A stretch of 64,000 nt of DNA. Origin: an uncultured Collinsella sp. (GTDB lineage Bacteria > Actinomycetota > Coriobacteriia > Coriobacteriales > Coriobacteriaceae). Of this stretch, positions 43,108 through 51,806 are shown piece after piece. The stretch spans positions 20,430 through 84,429 of the forward strand of contig UQIB01000004.1 of assembly GCA_900541015.1 (NCBI GenBank), written 5' to 3'. The position numbers were made by a program, and so were the translations under genes. The first letter of the stretch is position 1. Each line of letters opens with the position of its first letter. A model generated the notes under the pieces. That model was not told the origin of the DNA. It made no database searches and was given only the letters and a program-made list of their open reading frames with translations.

Positions 43108-43157
43108 CTCGTAAAGCGGGGGTCACCGGTTCGAGCCCGGTCGCTGGCTCCATTGCA
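43108..43157. other. attR core (50 bp)
   Basis: An exact copy of 27976-28025, i.e. the tRNA-Thr 3' half from the anticodon loop to five bases past CCA. No 5' half is present, so it is not a tRNA gene. Confidence 0.93.
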
Positions 43158-43163
43158 CAAGAT

Positions 43164-43186
43164 AGCCGCCTTCGGGCGGCTTTTTT
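43164..43186 (+). terminator. Original chromosomal terminator of tRNA-Thr, displaced
   Basis: AGCCGCC-TTCG-GGCGGCT followed by T6, seven bases after attR. In the empty site it would follow the tRNA. Confidence 0.8.
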
Positions 43187-43525
43187 GTTGCCGATTTTGA
43201 GTACGTGTATGCCAATCCAAGCATCGCCACGTCGACAGCTCCCCTATTCAAAAACAGAAAACCCCGCCAAACGTGATTCCCCTATGGAAAACACGCTTGG
43301 CGGGGTCGTAGCGTGATTCCCCTCGGGAAATCACGCCATCAGACGAACAGCTCAGCCGAGCAGTTCGCTACTCCTCCCAGTAAGCATCTGCAAGCAGCTT
43401 ACTCGGCGAACGCATTACCAAAGCTGTTGCCGCCCACATACGTCTCGACCAGGGTAAGGTCGGGATTGAACACGACTGTGTCAGCGTCGCGCCCCGGCAT
43501 AATGCTACTGCACTTATCGTCGACA
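43187..43525 (-). pseudogene. Scar of a duplicated yhcH-nagA region
   Basis: 43187-43399 matches 55343-55557 (intergenic hairpins plus the last codons of yhcH). 43400-43525 matches the 3' end of the second nagA (from about 56034). The ~475 bases between are deleted, with GCAGCT at the junction (43394-43399) and at both donor points (55552-55557 and 56028-56033). It also keeps the CCCCGCCAA...TTGGCGGGG hairpin (about 43262-43305). No functional gene remains. Confidence 0.8.
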
Positions 43526-43563
43526 GGAGCTAGCAAGCGATGCCGGGGCCGTCACCCAAACTC

Positions 43564-44499
43564 TTACAGCTCGGTCACGACAACGCCGTTGTAGACCTCG
43601 TCCCAACGGTCCATGACCAGATGGCCGGTCATGGGATCCATGGCGTTGAGCTTGCCGCAGGTGTTGGCGGTACGCAGCACCGTCTCGTCGTCTGCGCCGG
43701 CAGCGATGGCATGCGCGAAGCCTGCGATAGTGGAGTCACCAGAGCCCGTGGCGTTAACGGCAGGGATATCGGGCGTCTTTGCGCGGAACGCACGGCCATT
43801 GTGGAAGCCAACGGAGCCGGCAGCACCCATGGACACGACGACCCAGGGGATATCGGAGAAGCGGGCATCAGAGGCGAGCGCGGCGCGGAGCTCGTCCACA
43901 TCGTCGGTGGTAAAGCTCGTGCCCAGAAGGCCGTTGATCTCGGTCAGATTAGGCTTGACCAGCTCGGGCTTAATTTCGGACTTAAGGGCGGCCTCGAGCG
44001 AAGCGCCCGAGGTATCGAGCAGCACCTTGGCGCCGGCGTTCTCGGCAATGCCCGTGATCTTGGCATAGTAGTCTGCCTCGACACCGCGGGGCAGCGAACC
44101 CGAAATAGTGACGACGTCGGCCTTGCCCGCAAGCTCGGTAAACTTGGCGGTAAAGGCATCGAGCTCCTCGGGGGCAATCGTCGGGCCGCTCTCGAGCAGC
44201 TCGGTCTGGTTGCCAGCGTGGAGAATGTTGAGGCAAATGCGAGTCTCGCCCTTGATGGGCACAAAGTCGTTGTTAATACCGTTGGCGTCCATGAGCTCAG
44301 CCATGTAGGCGCCCATGTGGCCACCGAGCAGGCCGGTTGCCACAACGTCATCGCCCAGCTGACCCAGCACACGGGCCACGTTAAGGCCCTTGCCGCCGGC
44401 GGTCTTTTCGGGCGTCACACGGTTGACGTCGTCGATAATAAGTTCATCGAGCTGATAGCGCGTATCAACAGACGGGTTCATCGTAACGGTGAGGATCAT
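43564..44499 (-). CDS. lacC: Tagatose-6-phosphate kinase paralog
   Basis: 311 residues, very similar along its length to the lacC product at 3316. Same MILTVTMNPSVD start, TAGGKGLNVARVL and catalytic NATGSGDS. AAGGAG precedes the ATG. Here it lies close to agaS and nagA rather than lacAB, which fits a role in using tagatose-6-phosphate made from galactosamine-6-phosphate. Downstream of lacX2 in a two-gene operon. Confidence 0.87.
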   Translation of the reverse strand: MILTVTMNPSVDTRYQLDELIIDDVNRVTPEKTAGGKGLNVARVLGQLGDDVVATGLLGGHMGAYMAELMDANGINNDFVPIKGETRICLNILHAGNQTELLESGPTIAPEELDAFTAKFTELAGKADVVTISGSLPRGVEADYYAKITGIAENAGAKVLLDTSGASLEAALKSEIKPELVKPNLTEINGLLGTSFTTDDVDELRAALASDARFSDIPWVVVSMGAAGSVGFHNGRAFRAKTPDIPAVNATGSGDSTIAGFAHAIAAGADDETVLRTANTCGKLNAMDPMTGHLVMDRWDEVYNGVVVTEL

Positions 44500-44558
44500 T
44501 TTTAGCTCCTTATCTCGCAGGCTCCTTATGCCTCGCGATACGAGTCGACAAAACGGAA

Positions 44559-45440
44559 TTACAGAATCTCAATCGTGAACGAGCGAACGACGGTCTCCTT
44601 GGGCTTGGCGACAAGGCAGCCGCGCTTATGCTCAAGCACGTCGTCCTCATCGGAGCAGGTCGAGAGGCCGCCCCAGGGTTCAACTGCCACAAAATCGCCC
44701 TCGGGCTTACTCCACACAATGAGATACGGGAAGCCCTCAAAGCTCAGGCGGACGCCCTTGTCCTCCCCCTTCTTAGAAAGCGTGACCTGGCGGCTCTCGA
44801 GCACGTCAAAGATGGTCTCCGCAAAATCGAAGAGCTCGTGCGACAGGGGCAGCGTCTTTCCCACCATGGGGTTCTTGGAGCGGTTGGTCACGTCAATCAA
44901 TCCAGTCGAAGGGACAGCGGTGCAAAGCTCCGCAGCCTCGTCTTTCTCGAAGCGCAACTCGTAGTCCGTATAGGCCTCGCCCTCGTCGAGCGGGCACCTA
45001 AAGCCGGGGTGTCCGCCGATAAAGAACGGCATGTCCTCGGTGCCCTCGTTGGTCACCTCATAGGAAACGCGCACGGCAGCGTCCTCGAGCGTATAACGAG
45101 CGACAAGCTTAAACGGATAGGGATAATCGCTCAGCAGCGCGGCGTTATCCTCCGAAGCCAGGCACATCGCCAGCTCGTTCTCGCCTTGGCTCAGCAGCTT
45201 CCACTCCTGCTTGCGCGCAAACCCGTGGCGAGCGAGCTTTACATGATGCCCGGCAAACGTCATCGCGCTGTTGTTGCGCAAGCCTCCGCAAATCGGGAAG
45301 CAAATCGGCGCCTGGCCGGACCACACCGTGGGATCGCCCTGCCACAAGTACTCGCGACCTCCAGCCTCGATCGAGGTAAACGAACCGCCAGCCGTGGACA
45401 CCTTAATAGAAATCGAATCGTTGGAAAGAGCGTATTCCAT
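44559..45440 (-). CDS. lacX: Aldose 1-epimerase family protein, LacX type, paralog
   Basis: 293 residues with YLWQGDPTVWSGQAPICFPICGG and GGHPGF as in the copy at 4308. AAAGGATGGGC precedes the ATG. It starts the lacX-lacC pair (60-base gap). The pair is a duplicate of the end of the lacABXC operon without lacAB. Confidence 0.84.
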   Translation of the reverse strand: MEYALSNDSISIKVSTAGGSFTSIEAGGREYLWQGDPTVWSGQAPICFPICGGLRNNSAMTFAGHHVKLARHGFARKQEWKLLSQGENELAMCLASEDNAALLSDYPYPFKLVARYTLEDAAVRVSYEVTNEGTEDMPFFIGGHPGFRCPLDEGEAYTDYELRFEKDEAAELCTAVPSTGLIDVTNRSKNPMVGKTLPLSHELFDFAETIFDVLESRQVTLSKKGEDKGVRLSFEGFPYLIVWSKPEGDFVAVEPWGGLSTCSDEDDVLEHKRGCLVAKPKETVVRSFTIEIL

Positions 45441-45596
45441 TGCCCATCCTTTCGAACAACTGCTTTTTGCTCACAAGTACCCGTCTCGGCCCTGACCAAA
45501 GGACAAACCCGCATGTTCATCGATGCGTCCGGTATCCCAGCCATGCAACGGGGCACCATACAGACATTGATGCAATTACAGCTGAAAGGCCTTCTT

Positions 45597-46181
45597 ATGC
45601 GAACCATCATCCTCTATGCCTCACGCCACCACGGCAATACGAAAAAGCTCGTGGACGCCATCGTCAAGGCACACCCCGAGATCGATACCCTCGACGTCAA
45701 GGCGTTCGGTAAAAACGAGTACCCCGACCTGCACGAATACCATCTGATTGGCGTCGCCACGGGCATCTATTACTCCGAGATCGACAAGGACATGGCACGC
45801 GTGCTCACTAACGTGCTGCAGCCGCAGGACAAGGTGTTTGGCCTTATGACCTACGGTGGCAAAAACAAGTGGTACGGCAAGGACATCGATGGCATCTGCC
45901 GCATGAGGCTGGCCATCTTTATGGGTGTCTACGGCTGCCCCGGCTTTGATACGTGGGGACCGTTCAAACTCACCGGCGGTGTCCAAAAGGGACACCCGAC
46001 CGCGGAGGAAATTAAGGGCGCCGTCGACTTCTTCAACAAGATCGAAGACGAGTATGGCGACATCATCGTCGAAGAGTACGCCAAGCGCGAGAAGCGCCTA
46101 GCATACGAGAAGGAGCATCCTGCAGGAAGCCTGGTGGCCGGCGTTAAGCGCATGGCAAAGAAGATTGCTAACAAGCTGTAA
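45597..46181 (+). CDS. Flavodoxin-like protein
   Basis: 194 residues starting MRTIILYASRHHGNTKKLVD; the ASRHHGNT loop is the FMN phosphate-binding loop of the flavodoxin fold. Later segments (TGIYYSEI and MTYGGKNKWYG) fit the other FMN loops. The open frame runs ~320 codons further upstream on the strand opposite lacX2; that part is not coding. AAAGG precedes the chosen ATG. Probably an electron carrier or NAD(P)H-linked reductase partner; no link to the sugar genes is evident. Confidence 0.82.
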   Translation: MRTIILYASRHHGNTKKLVDAIVKAHPEIDTLDVKAFGKNEYPDLHEYHLIGVATGIYYSEIDKDMARVLTNVLQPQDKVFGLMTYGGKNKWYGKDIDGICRMRLAIFMGVYGCPGFDTWGPFKLTGGVQKGHPTAEEIKGAVDFFNKIEDEYGDIIVEEYAKREKRLAYEKEHPAGSLVAGVKRMAKKIANKL

Positions 46182-46211
46182 CTGTGAAGGTGCTTTTGAG
46201 CGTTTAACCCA

Positions 46212-46250
46212 TACGGCGGGTCCGAGCAGATTCGGGCCCGCCGTCTTTTT
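46212..46250 (+). terminator. Terminator of the flavodoxin gene
   Basis: ACGGCGGGTCCGA pairs with TCGGGCCCGCCGT and is followed by CTTTTT. It also lies at the end of nagA on the other strand. Confidence 0.82.
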
Positions 46251-46256
46251 CTATCG

Positions 46257-47426
46257 TTACTCGGTAAAGGCGTTGCCGACGCTCTGGCCGCCAACATACG
46301 TCTCGACGAGGGTGAGCTCATGGTCGAACACGACAAAGTCGGCGTCGCGACCCGGCATGATGCTGCCGCACTTATCCTCGATATGCGCAGAGCGTGCCGG
46401 CACCTCAGTTGCCATGCGAATGGCGATATCGGCGCTGGCGATACCCCAGTCGACGATGTTCTTGACGCCCTGGGCAAGCGTGAGCACCGAGCCGGCAATG
46501 CTCTTACCGTCGGCGAGCCAGCACAGGTTGTCCTTCATGATGACGTCCATGCCACCACTGGTGTAGCTGCCCTCGGGCATGCCGCCGCAACCCAGGCAGT
46601 CGGTGATGAGCACCGTGTGCTGCCAGCCCTTTGCCTGCAGCAGCGCCTTAATAGCAGCAGGATTCACATGCTTGCCGTCGCAGATAATCTCGGCATAGGT
46701 GTTGGGCGTGGCCATAGCAGCCCCGACGACACCGGGCTCACGGTGATGGAGGCCGCGCTGGCCGTTGTAGGTATGCGTAAAGCAGCTGGCACCGGCGTTG
46801 ATGGCGGCGATGCACTCATCGTAGGTGGCGTCGGAGTGACCGATGCTGGTCACCACACCCTTGGCGTTCAGAGCAGCCGCATAAGCAGCGGCACCATTAC
46901 GCTCGGCGGCCATGGCGCTCTTGACGATACGACCGCCGGCGGCCTCCTGCCACTCGTCAAAAACTTCCTCGGACGGGTCGATCAGATAAGCGGGGTTCTG
47001 GGCGCCCACGTGCTTCATGGTAAAGAAGGGGCCCTCCAGGTAGATGCCCTGAATACGAGCACCGCAGAACTCGGGTCCGCGCTCTTCGTCAGCCTGCGCA
47101 ATGGCAGCGCAGGCATCCTTGATCTGCTCGACGCCATCGGTGAACGTCGTGGGCAACCAGCTGGTGGTACCGCGACGGGCGAGCTCGGTCGAGCTGATGT
47201 TGATACCCTCGGCATCGTTATCGGTCGTGGCATGGTTATAGAAGCCATGGATGTGAGTATCGACCATACCCGGTGCGATCCACGATCCCGTGTAGTCCTT
47301 AATCTCGCAAGAGGGCTCGTCGGCCTGCCAGGCGCCAAAGACGCCATCCTCGACCATAAGATAGCCGCCCAGCTGCGGACCTGCCGGCAAGAAGAACTTG
47401 TCAGCCTTAATTGCGTACGTGCTCAT
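46257..47426 (-). CDS. nagA: N-acetylglucosamine/N-acetylgalactosamine-6-phosphate deacetylase
   Basis: 389 residues from the ATG at 47426 (AAGGAG five bases upstream). Amidohydrolase with metal motif DTHIHGF, GIYLEGPFF, TSIGHSDAT and the catalytic Asp in TDCLG. Removes the acetyl group from hexosamine-6-phosphates. Next to agaS, so GalNAc-6-P may be its main substrate here. It is nearly identical to the copy at 56032, and a fragment of a third lies at 43400-43525. A terminator separates it from agaS upstream, so it has its own promoter. Confidence 0.93.
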   Translation of the reverse strand: MSTYAIKADKFFLPAGPQLGGYLMVEDGVFGAWQADEPSCEIKDYTGSWIAPGMVDTHIHGFYNHATTDNDAEGINISSTELARRGTTSWLPTTFTDGVEQIKDACAAIAQADEERGPEFCGARIQGIYLEGPFFTMKHVGAQNPAYLIDPSEEVFDEWQEAAGGRIVKSAMAAERNGAAAYAAALNAKGVVTSIGHSDATYDECIAAINAGASCFTHTYNGQRGLHHREPGVVGAAMATPNTYAEIICDGKHVNPAAIKALLQAKGWQHTVLITDCLGCGGMPEGSYTSGGMDVIMKDNLCWLADGKSIAGSVLTLAQGVKNIVDWGIASADIAIRMATEVPARSAHIEDKCGSIMPGRDADFVVFDHELTLVETYVGGQSVGNAFTE

Positions 47427-47485
47427 ATGCACTCCTTGCTTCTAAAGCAGTTGACCGTGGCGATGCTTATACCCGGTCCAAGTAA

Positions 47486-47530
47486 AAACAAAAAGCGCCC
47501 GCCCGCCGTTATGAGCGGACGGGCGCCCTT
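47486..47530 (-). terminator. Intrinsic terminator of agaS
   Basis: On the - strand AAGGGCGCCCGTCCG pairs with CGGGCGGGCGCTT and is followed by TTTGTTTTT. Confidence 0.88.
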
Positions 47531-47544
47531 ACAGGGGGACGCGA

Positions 47545-48711
47545 TTAAGCGGTGAAGGGGTGAATCGTCACGCCCTTAACCACGCGGTTGACCGTGCCGG
47601 TGGGGCTCGGCGTATCGGGCGTGTTGCCCACGCGCACGGAGTTGAGCAGACTGATGGCCTGGGCAAACATCACGAACGGCAGAGCAAGGTAGCCCTCGGG
47701 AAGTGCCTCATAGCCCTTAAAGGTGAAGGACTCGCCCTCGTAGACGGTAGCGCCATCCTGCTGAACGGCAACGGTGTGCTGAGCGATCTCGTCGCCACCG
47801 ATCTCGTTGAGGATGTCGATATCGTACTGACGGGTGTAGGCATCGTTGTTGACGAACACGAACACGAGGGTCTTGTCGTCGACGAAGGACTTGGGTCCGT
47901 GACGATAGCCCATGGAAGTGTCGTAGGAAGTAGCGACCAGACCGTGAGCGAGCTCGAGAATCTTGAGCTGGCTCTCCTGGGCAAGGCCACCGAAGGAGCC
48001 GGAACCCAAGTAGGTCACGCGGTTGAAGTCGCCAGCCAGGTAGTCGGCAACCTCGGGCTCACGTGCGATGACCTCCTCGCCCATCTTGGCGATGGTCTCG
48101 ACCCACTCGGCCTTCTGCTCGTCGGAAGCCTCGTCAAAGATGAGGGTAGAGAGCAGGGTCATGCAGGTGTAGGAGCCGGTCATGGCAAAGCCCTTGTCGT
48201 TGGCGCGCGGAATGAGCAGCGTCAGCGCGTTGGGATCATCGGCAGACTCGACAGCGAGCTTGCCCTCGGGAGCGCAGGTGATGTTGAGGAACTTGACGTT
48301 GTGGACGAGCTCCTTGGCAACGGCAACGGCGGCAAGGCTCTCGGGGCTGTTGCCAGAGCGGGCAAAGGAAACCACGAGCGTGGGATCCTCGGCGCGCAGG
48401 AAGTCGCGCGGGGCGCTCACGATGTCGGTCGTGGCGATGGGCTTAAAGTCGTAGAGATCAGTGTTGCCAGCGTGACGCAGGTACGGGGCGCAGGTATCGC
48501 CAACGTAGTCGGACGTACCGGCACCGGTGAAGACAACGGACAGACGACCCTCGCCCATGGCGCGAGCCTCGGCCAGGAAGGCCTCGATGGCCTCCTTGTT
48601 CTCGCGATAGATGTTGAGCGTATCACGCCAAAGCTCGGGCTGCTGAGCAATCTCGGCCGTGGTGATCTGGGCGCCGAGCTCGGTGAGCTCCTCGACACTC
48701 TTCTCGAACAT
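47545..48711 (-). CDS. agaS: SIS-domain galactosamine-6-phosphate deaminase/isomerase
   Basis: 388 residues with two SIS domains (~45-180 and ~215-350). TGAGTSDYVGD and SFARSGNSPES are sugar-phosphate-binding loops, and GYRHGPKSFV is typical of AgaS. Converts galactosamine-6-phosphate to tagatose-6-phosphate plus ammonia. It links the GalNAc/galacto-N-biose PTS route to the tagatose-6-phosphate pathway (lacC). The GntR/UTRA gene lies 111 bases upstream, and a GTCT...AGAC inverted element lies in the gap. Confidence 0.9.
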   Translation of the reverse strand: MFEKSVEELTELGAQITTAEIAQQPELWRDTLNIYRENKEAIEAFLAEARAMGEGRLSVVFTGAGTSDYVGDTCAPYLRHAGNTDLYDFKPIATTDIVSAPRDFLRAEDPTLVVSFARSGNSPESLAAVAVAKELVHNVKFLNITCAPEGKLAVESADDPNALTLLIPRANDKGFAMTGSYTCMTLLSTLIFDEASDEQKAEWVETIAKMGEEVIAREPEVADYLAGDFNRVTYLGSGSFGGLAQESQLKILELAHGLVATSYDTSMGYRHGPKSFVDDKTLVFVFVNNDAYTRQYDIDILNEIGGDEIAQHTVAVQQDGATVYEGESFTFKGYEALPEGYLALPFVMFAQAISLLNSVRVGNTPDTPSPTGTVNRVVKGVTIHPFTA

Positions 48712-48822
48712 TTCTAATACCTCTTTCTTTACTAAATTGTCTGATATATAAAGACTTAATCTGAAAAGTTAAATCGGGTAGTAGTCATAGGCTGTTTTTC
48801 TTTCGTTAACACTCGTATCCGA

Positions 48823-49557
48823 TCACAGAGTATCTCGATAATGAGAAATCCTGTACTTAAACTTGTCCGCACGAGCCACCGAAAGCGTAAACTCGACAAC
48901 ATCATTTTGGGTGTTGTGAGTAGTTCGGACTATGTCCAGAACTGGCGCACCCTCACCAATACCTAGAAGCCGAGCGTCACATGGACGTGCTATACCCGCA
49001 GAGAACTCCTCATCCGCTACTCGAATTTTCTGCTGATAATCCTGCTCAATGACATCGTAAAGGGGCTTCTGTTCGAGTAGAGGACGCTTGAGTGAAATAA
49101 AGAGCCTTGCTGGAAGATAGCTACGCTCAACCATCATAGGAATACCATCTGCCATTCGTAAACGTTTGAGTTTTAATACCTTTTCACCCAAATGAATCCC
49201 CATTTGCATCGAGAGCGTTTTATCTGCTTCCATTTCACAGAACTCTAAGATGGTTGTTTCTGGCAGCCGGCCCATCGCTTTCATCTGTTCAGTAAAACTG
49301 TACGATTGGGTAAGATTTGTTGCTTGAGCTAGTCGATCGGCAACAAACGTACCGCGACCTTGTTTTCGCACAATCCGACCAAGATACTCAAGTTCCTGAA
49401 TTGCAAGCCGGACAGTCGACCGCGAAAGCCCGAAACGTTCGGCAAGCTCACGTTCGGACGGAATCAAATCACCTGGCTGATATTCATGATCAATTTTTTC
49501 GATCAGAATATCTACGAGCTGGTCATATAGCGGTTGTCTGTGCCTCTTGCACGTCAT
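48823..49557 (-). CDS. GntR-family regulator with UTRA domain (gnb/bga cluster)
   Basis: 244 residues from the ATG at 49557 (GGAG six bases upstream). N-terminal winged HTH (IPSERELAERFGLSRSTVRLAIQELEYLG) and C-terminal UTRA effector domain (~80-240), which in this family binds hexosamine-6-phosphates. It is a clear paralog of the regulator at 57345 (shared NLTQSYSFTEQMKA). Its position in the gnb/bgaC-like cluster matches GnbR/BgaR of lactobacilli and pneumococci. Confidence 0.9.
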   Translation of the reverse strand: MTCKRHRQPLYDQLVDILIEKIDHEYQPGDLIPSERELAERFGLSRSTVRLAIQELEYLGRIVRKQGRGTFVADRLAQATNLTQSYSFTEQMKAMGRLPETTILEFCEMEADKTLSMQMGIHLGEKVLKLKRLRMADGIPMMVERSYLPARLFISLKRPLLEQKPLYDVIEQDYQQKIRVADEEFSAGIARPCDARLLGIGEGAPVLDIVRTTHNTQNDVVEFTLSVARADKFKYRISHYRDTL

Positions 49558-49644
49558 GATATTCTCCACGTAATGAGCAATTGACCAATACTTCAGCCTT
49601 CAGGTAACGCACCAACATGTCCCATAAATGGGCTAATAGCGACA

Positions 49645-50073
49645 CTACATCTCATCGTCTTCATCAATGTCAGCACTCTCGAGTTTCTTGAGATCGACTC
49701 CCTCACGACCAACGACCCGTGCGCGTTCGGCAAGTTCATCAAGCGTTGGGTCTCCAAACGCACGCGTCATAACGAGCTCCACCAACATAGGCAGATTTGT
49801 TCCGGTGACAACGGTCACGTTATCGAGCTCAGTCGTCATTGGGATAGCTTGATTGAACGGAGTACCGCCAAGCAAATCAACAAACACCAATACGCCATCA
49901 CAAGCTTGACGCATCTCGGCAATGCAGGTTCGCAAATCATCACCAAAGGTAACCGCCTCCGAGCCCGCAAAAGGAACTACCTCAAAATTAGGCTGTTCGC
50001 CGGCAACCATATCTACAGCGCTTTTCAAACCAGTTGCAAACTGACCGTGACCAGTTAGTACAAATCCAATCAT
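49645..50073 (-). CDS. PTS mannose-family EIIA
   Basis: 142 residues with phospho-His9 in TGHGQFA and the FVDLLGGTPFN motif of EIIA-Man. Takes phosphate from HPr and gives it to the EIIB at 52777. Last gene of the PTS operon, 81 bases after the TPR-like gene. The C-terminal ~15 residues are acidic. Confidence 0.92.
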   Translation of the reverse strand: MIGFVLTGHGQFATGLKSAVDMVAGEQPNFEVVPFAGSEAVTFGDDLRTCIAEMRQACDGVLVFVDLLGGTPFNQAIPMTTELDNVTVVTGTNLPMLVELVMTRAFGDPTLDELAERARVVGREGVDLKKLESADIDEDDEM

Positions 50074-50154
50074 TCTATCTACCTTTCTACCGTTCGCTTT
50101 CTCTAGCCAAAGAACCCCACAAAAGGGCTCTTACGACCGCTGCATCATTAAAGA

Positions 50155-50778
50155 TTAACGAGTATTTTGTTTTATCGTGGGAGGTCTATGGGCGTCTCTA
50201 AGCTGCTTTTCAAGGTTGCGATATCTACGTGCTTCGCCCTTGTTCCCGCTGCTCTCATATTGATATGAGAGCAACAGATAGAGCTTTCCGCGTAACCCAA
50301 GGTCGTTCGTATCCAGCATAGCTTCCATCTCATCGATCTTATCATGCCGACGGCGAAAGACTATGTCGTAGGTCAATTGACTGTCCGCCAAAATATCCTT
50401 CGACACGACGGGGCGCATCTCTTCCAACATGGACGCCGCCCGCTTGCGGTCACCCGTCTTGATATAGAAATTAAAGGCGCGAACCGCAAGCTGTCGACGT
50501 TGCTTATCGCTGCACGACATCTCCAGCAAGTGGTCAAGCATTCGATCTGCATATGCGTCCATATCAGCAGCTTCATAGATCGTGAAACGCAGGTAATACT
50601 GCTTATACGTAGACATTACTATACGCGCTAGTTTGCGATCGAGCAGGTCTATGCAATCTTGGTATAAACCCAAGTTAAACAATACCTGCAATTTCATATC
50701 GAAGTATTTTTTCGCTCCTTCGGTCACAGCGAAATAAGCCACGACAACACAAATGAACAGGACGATCCAAAATGGCAT
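50155..50778 (-). CDS. Membrane-anchored TPR-like protein of unknown function in the PTS operon
   Basis: 207 residues. One N-terminal membrane segment (FWIVLFICVVVAYFAV) is followed by an all-helical cytoplasmic or exposed domain rich in paired helices (QDCIDLLDRK and RRQLAVRAFNFYIKTGDRKRAASMLEEM), like tetratricopeptide repeats. GAAGGG lies 11 bases upstream. It sits between EIID and EIIA genes, after a terminator, where no standard PTS subunit is missing. A role in PTS assembly or control is inferred from position only. Confidence 0.65.
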   Translation of the reverse strand: MPFWIVLFICVVVAYFAVTEGAKKYFDMKLQVLFNLGLYQDCIDLLDRKLARIVMSTYKQYYLRFTIYEAADMDAYADRMLDHLLEMSCSDKQRRQLAVRAFNFYIKTGDRKRAASMLEEMRPVVSKDILADSQLTYDIVFRRRHDKIDEMEAMLDTNDLGLRGKLYLLLSYQYESSGNKGEARRYRNLEKQLRDAHRPPTIKQNTR

Positions 50779-50864
50779 TGCACTATATTCCCTTCAAGGC
50801 AGCCTTAATGAATTAATCGAACACGATGACTGCATAACCGCCTATGAACAGCGGTGTCCGACAT

Positions 50865-50923
50865 AACAAAAGAGGCGCACACTCCAGGGGATATGGCGAT
50901 AAAGTCGCCTTGGAGGTGTGCGC
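50865..50923 (-). terminator. Long hairpin terminator inside the PTS operon
   Basis: On the - strand GGCGCACACCTCCA pairs with TGGAGTGTGCGCC and is followed by TCTTTTGTT. It divides GH35-EIIB-EIIC-EIID from the TPR and EIIA genes. Confidence 0.82.
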
Positions 50924-50966
50924 CACGTCTCAATTGAGGCTCAAATGCCGTGACAATATGGGGTAC

Positions 50967-51806
50967 TTAGCCCTTGCAAATGATACCGAGTGCACCCAAG
51001 GCAATGGACAGAACCAAGACGATAAAGATGGCCTTCGTCGAGGTCATGCCCTTCTTACCGAGGAGCCAGTATACGAAGCCGACGAGTGCGGCAGGAACCA
51101 GCTTGGGGCAAATCATATTGCAGATGTTCTGCAAGTCAACGGTAACGCCGCCGATAACAGGCTTCGCTGCAATAACGATACCGACATTGGTTGCGACCAG
51201 AGCACCGACCATAAAGACACCCATTACAGAGGCCGCGTCGGTCAACGCGTTCAGGCGATCGCTCATGGTGGTGACGAGCTTCATACCCTGCTCATAGGCC
51301 ATGTGGGTCTGCTTGCAGCGGAACCAGTCAACAAGGATGTTAACGGCGACCCAGATGAAGATACCCAAGGGGTTACCATTCATGGCCATATTGGCAGCCA
51401 GGGCGCCGAAAATGGTCGGGAGCAGCGAACCGAAGATGGAATCGCCGATGGAAGCCAACGGTCCCATGAGACCGGTCTTGAGGCCGGCAACAGCCTCGAG
51501 GCCCTCAATGCCCTCCTCTTCCTCAATCGCCAAATCGATACCGGTGATGATCGTGTTGAGGAAGTTTGAGGTGTTGAAGAACGGTGCGCACTGGGCGCGG
51601 CAGGCTTCCTTTAGCTCCGGCGTGCCGTCGCCGTACAGCTTGCGCAGTGTAGGCAGGATAATCCAGAGATAACCAGAGTGTTGCATGCGCTCGTAGTTCC
51701 AACCATCCTGGAAACCAAGCAGGTTACGACGGTTGATCTGCGCAAGGTCGTCCTTGGTAATCTTGTAGCCAGTGGTGCCATTGGCGAGTTTCTCATTAGA
51801 GCTCAT
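50967..51806 (-). CDS. PTS mannose-family EIID
   Basis: 279 residues from the ATG at 51806, which overlaps the EIIC gene by 11 bases; GGAGGGA lies nine bases upstream. A soluble N-terminal part (INRRNLLGFQDGWNYERMQ) is followed by GLMGPLASIGDSIFGSLLPTI and several membrane spans. Forms the permease with EIIC. Confidence 0.92.
   Translation of the reverse strand: MSSNEKLANGTTGYKITKDDLAQINRRNLLGFQDGWNYERMQHSGYLWIILPTLRKLYGDGTPELKEACRAQCAPFFNTSNFLNTIITGIDLAIEEEEGIEGLEAVAGLKTGLMGPLASIGDSIFGSLLPTIFGALAANMAMNGNPLGIFIWVAVNILVDWFRCKQTHMAYEQGMKLVTTMSDRLNALTDAASVMGVFMVGALVATNVGIVIAAKPVIGGVTVDLQNICNMICPKLVPAALVGFVYWLLGKKGMTSTKAIFIVLVLSIALGALGIICKG

Larger units (their letters stand above)
27976..43157. 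mobile_element. Integrative and mobilizable element in tRNA-Thr (~15.2 kb)
   Basis: It is bounded by identical 50 bp cores. Next to the right end is a tyrosine integrase (41603), with an Xis-like HTH protein (40284), a DnaB-like ATPase, MobC, a VirD4-type coupling protein and a relaxase. No VirB4 or mating-channel genes are seen, so transfer would depend on a helper. Cargo: a radical-SAM peptide locus with ABC exporter, and a broken EcsC gene. The cargo at 29.8-34.3 kb is visibly AT-richer, and the IS remnants at 34.4-35.7 kb GC-richer, than the chromosome, so the element is a mosaic. Confidence 0.9.

Noticed and set aside
43108..43157. A second tRNA-Thr gene
   Set aside because: Only the 3' half is present, with no acceptor 5' strand or D-arm. 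It is the att core of the integrated element.
44628..45596. Long N-terminal extension of the flavodoxin-like protein (517 codons open)
   Set aside because: The upstream part is the complement of lacX2 and has no domain pattern; family members start at MRTIILYASRHHGNT.
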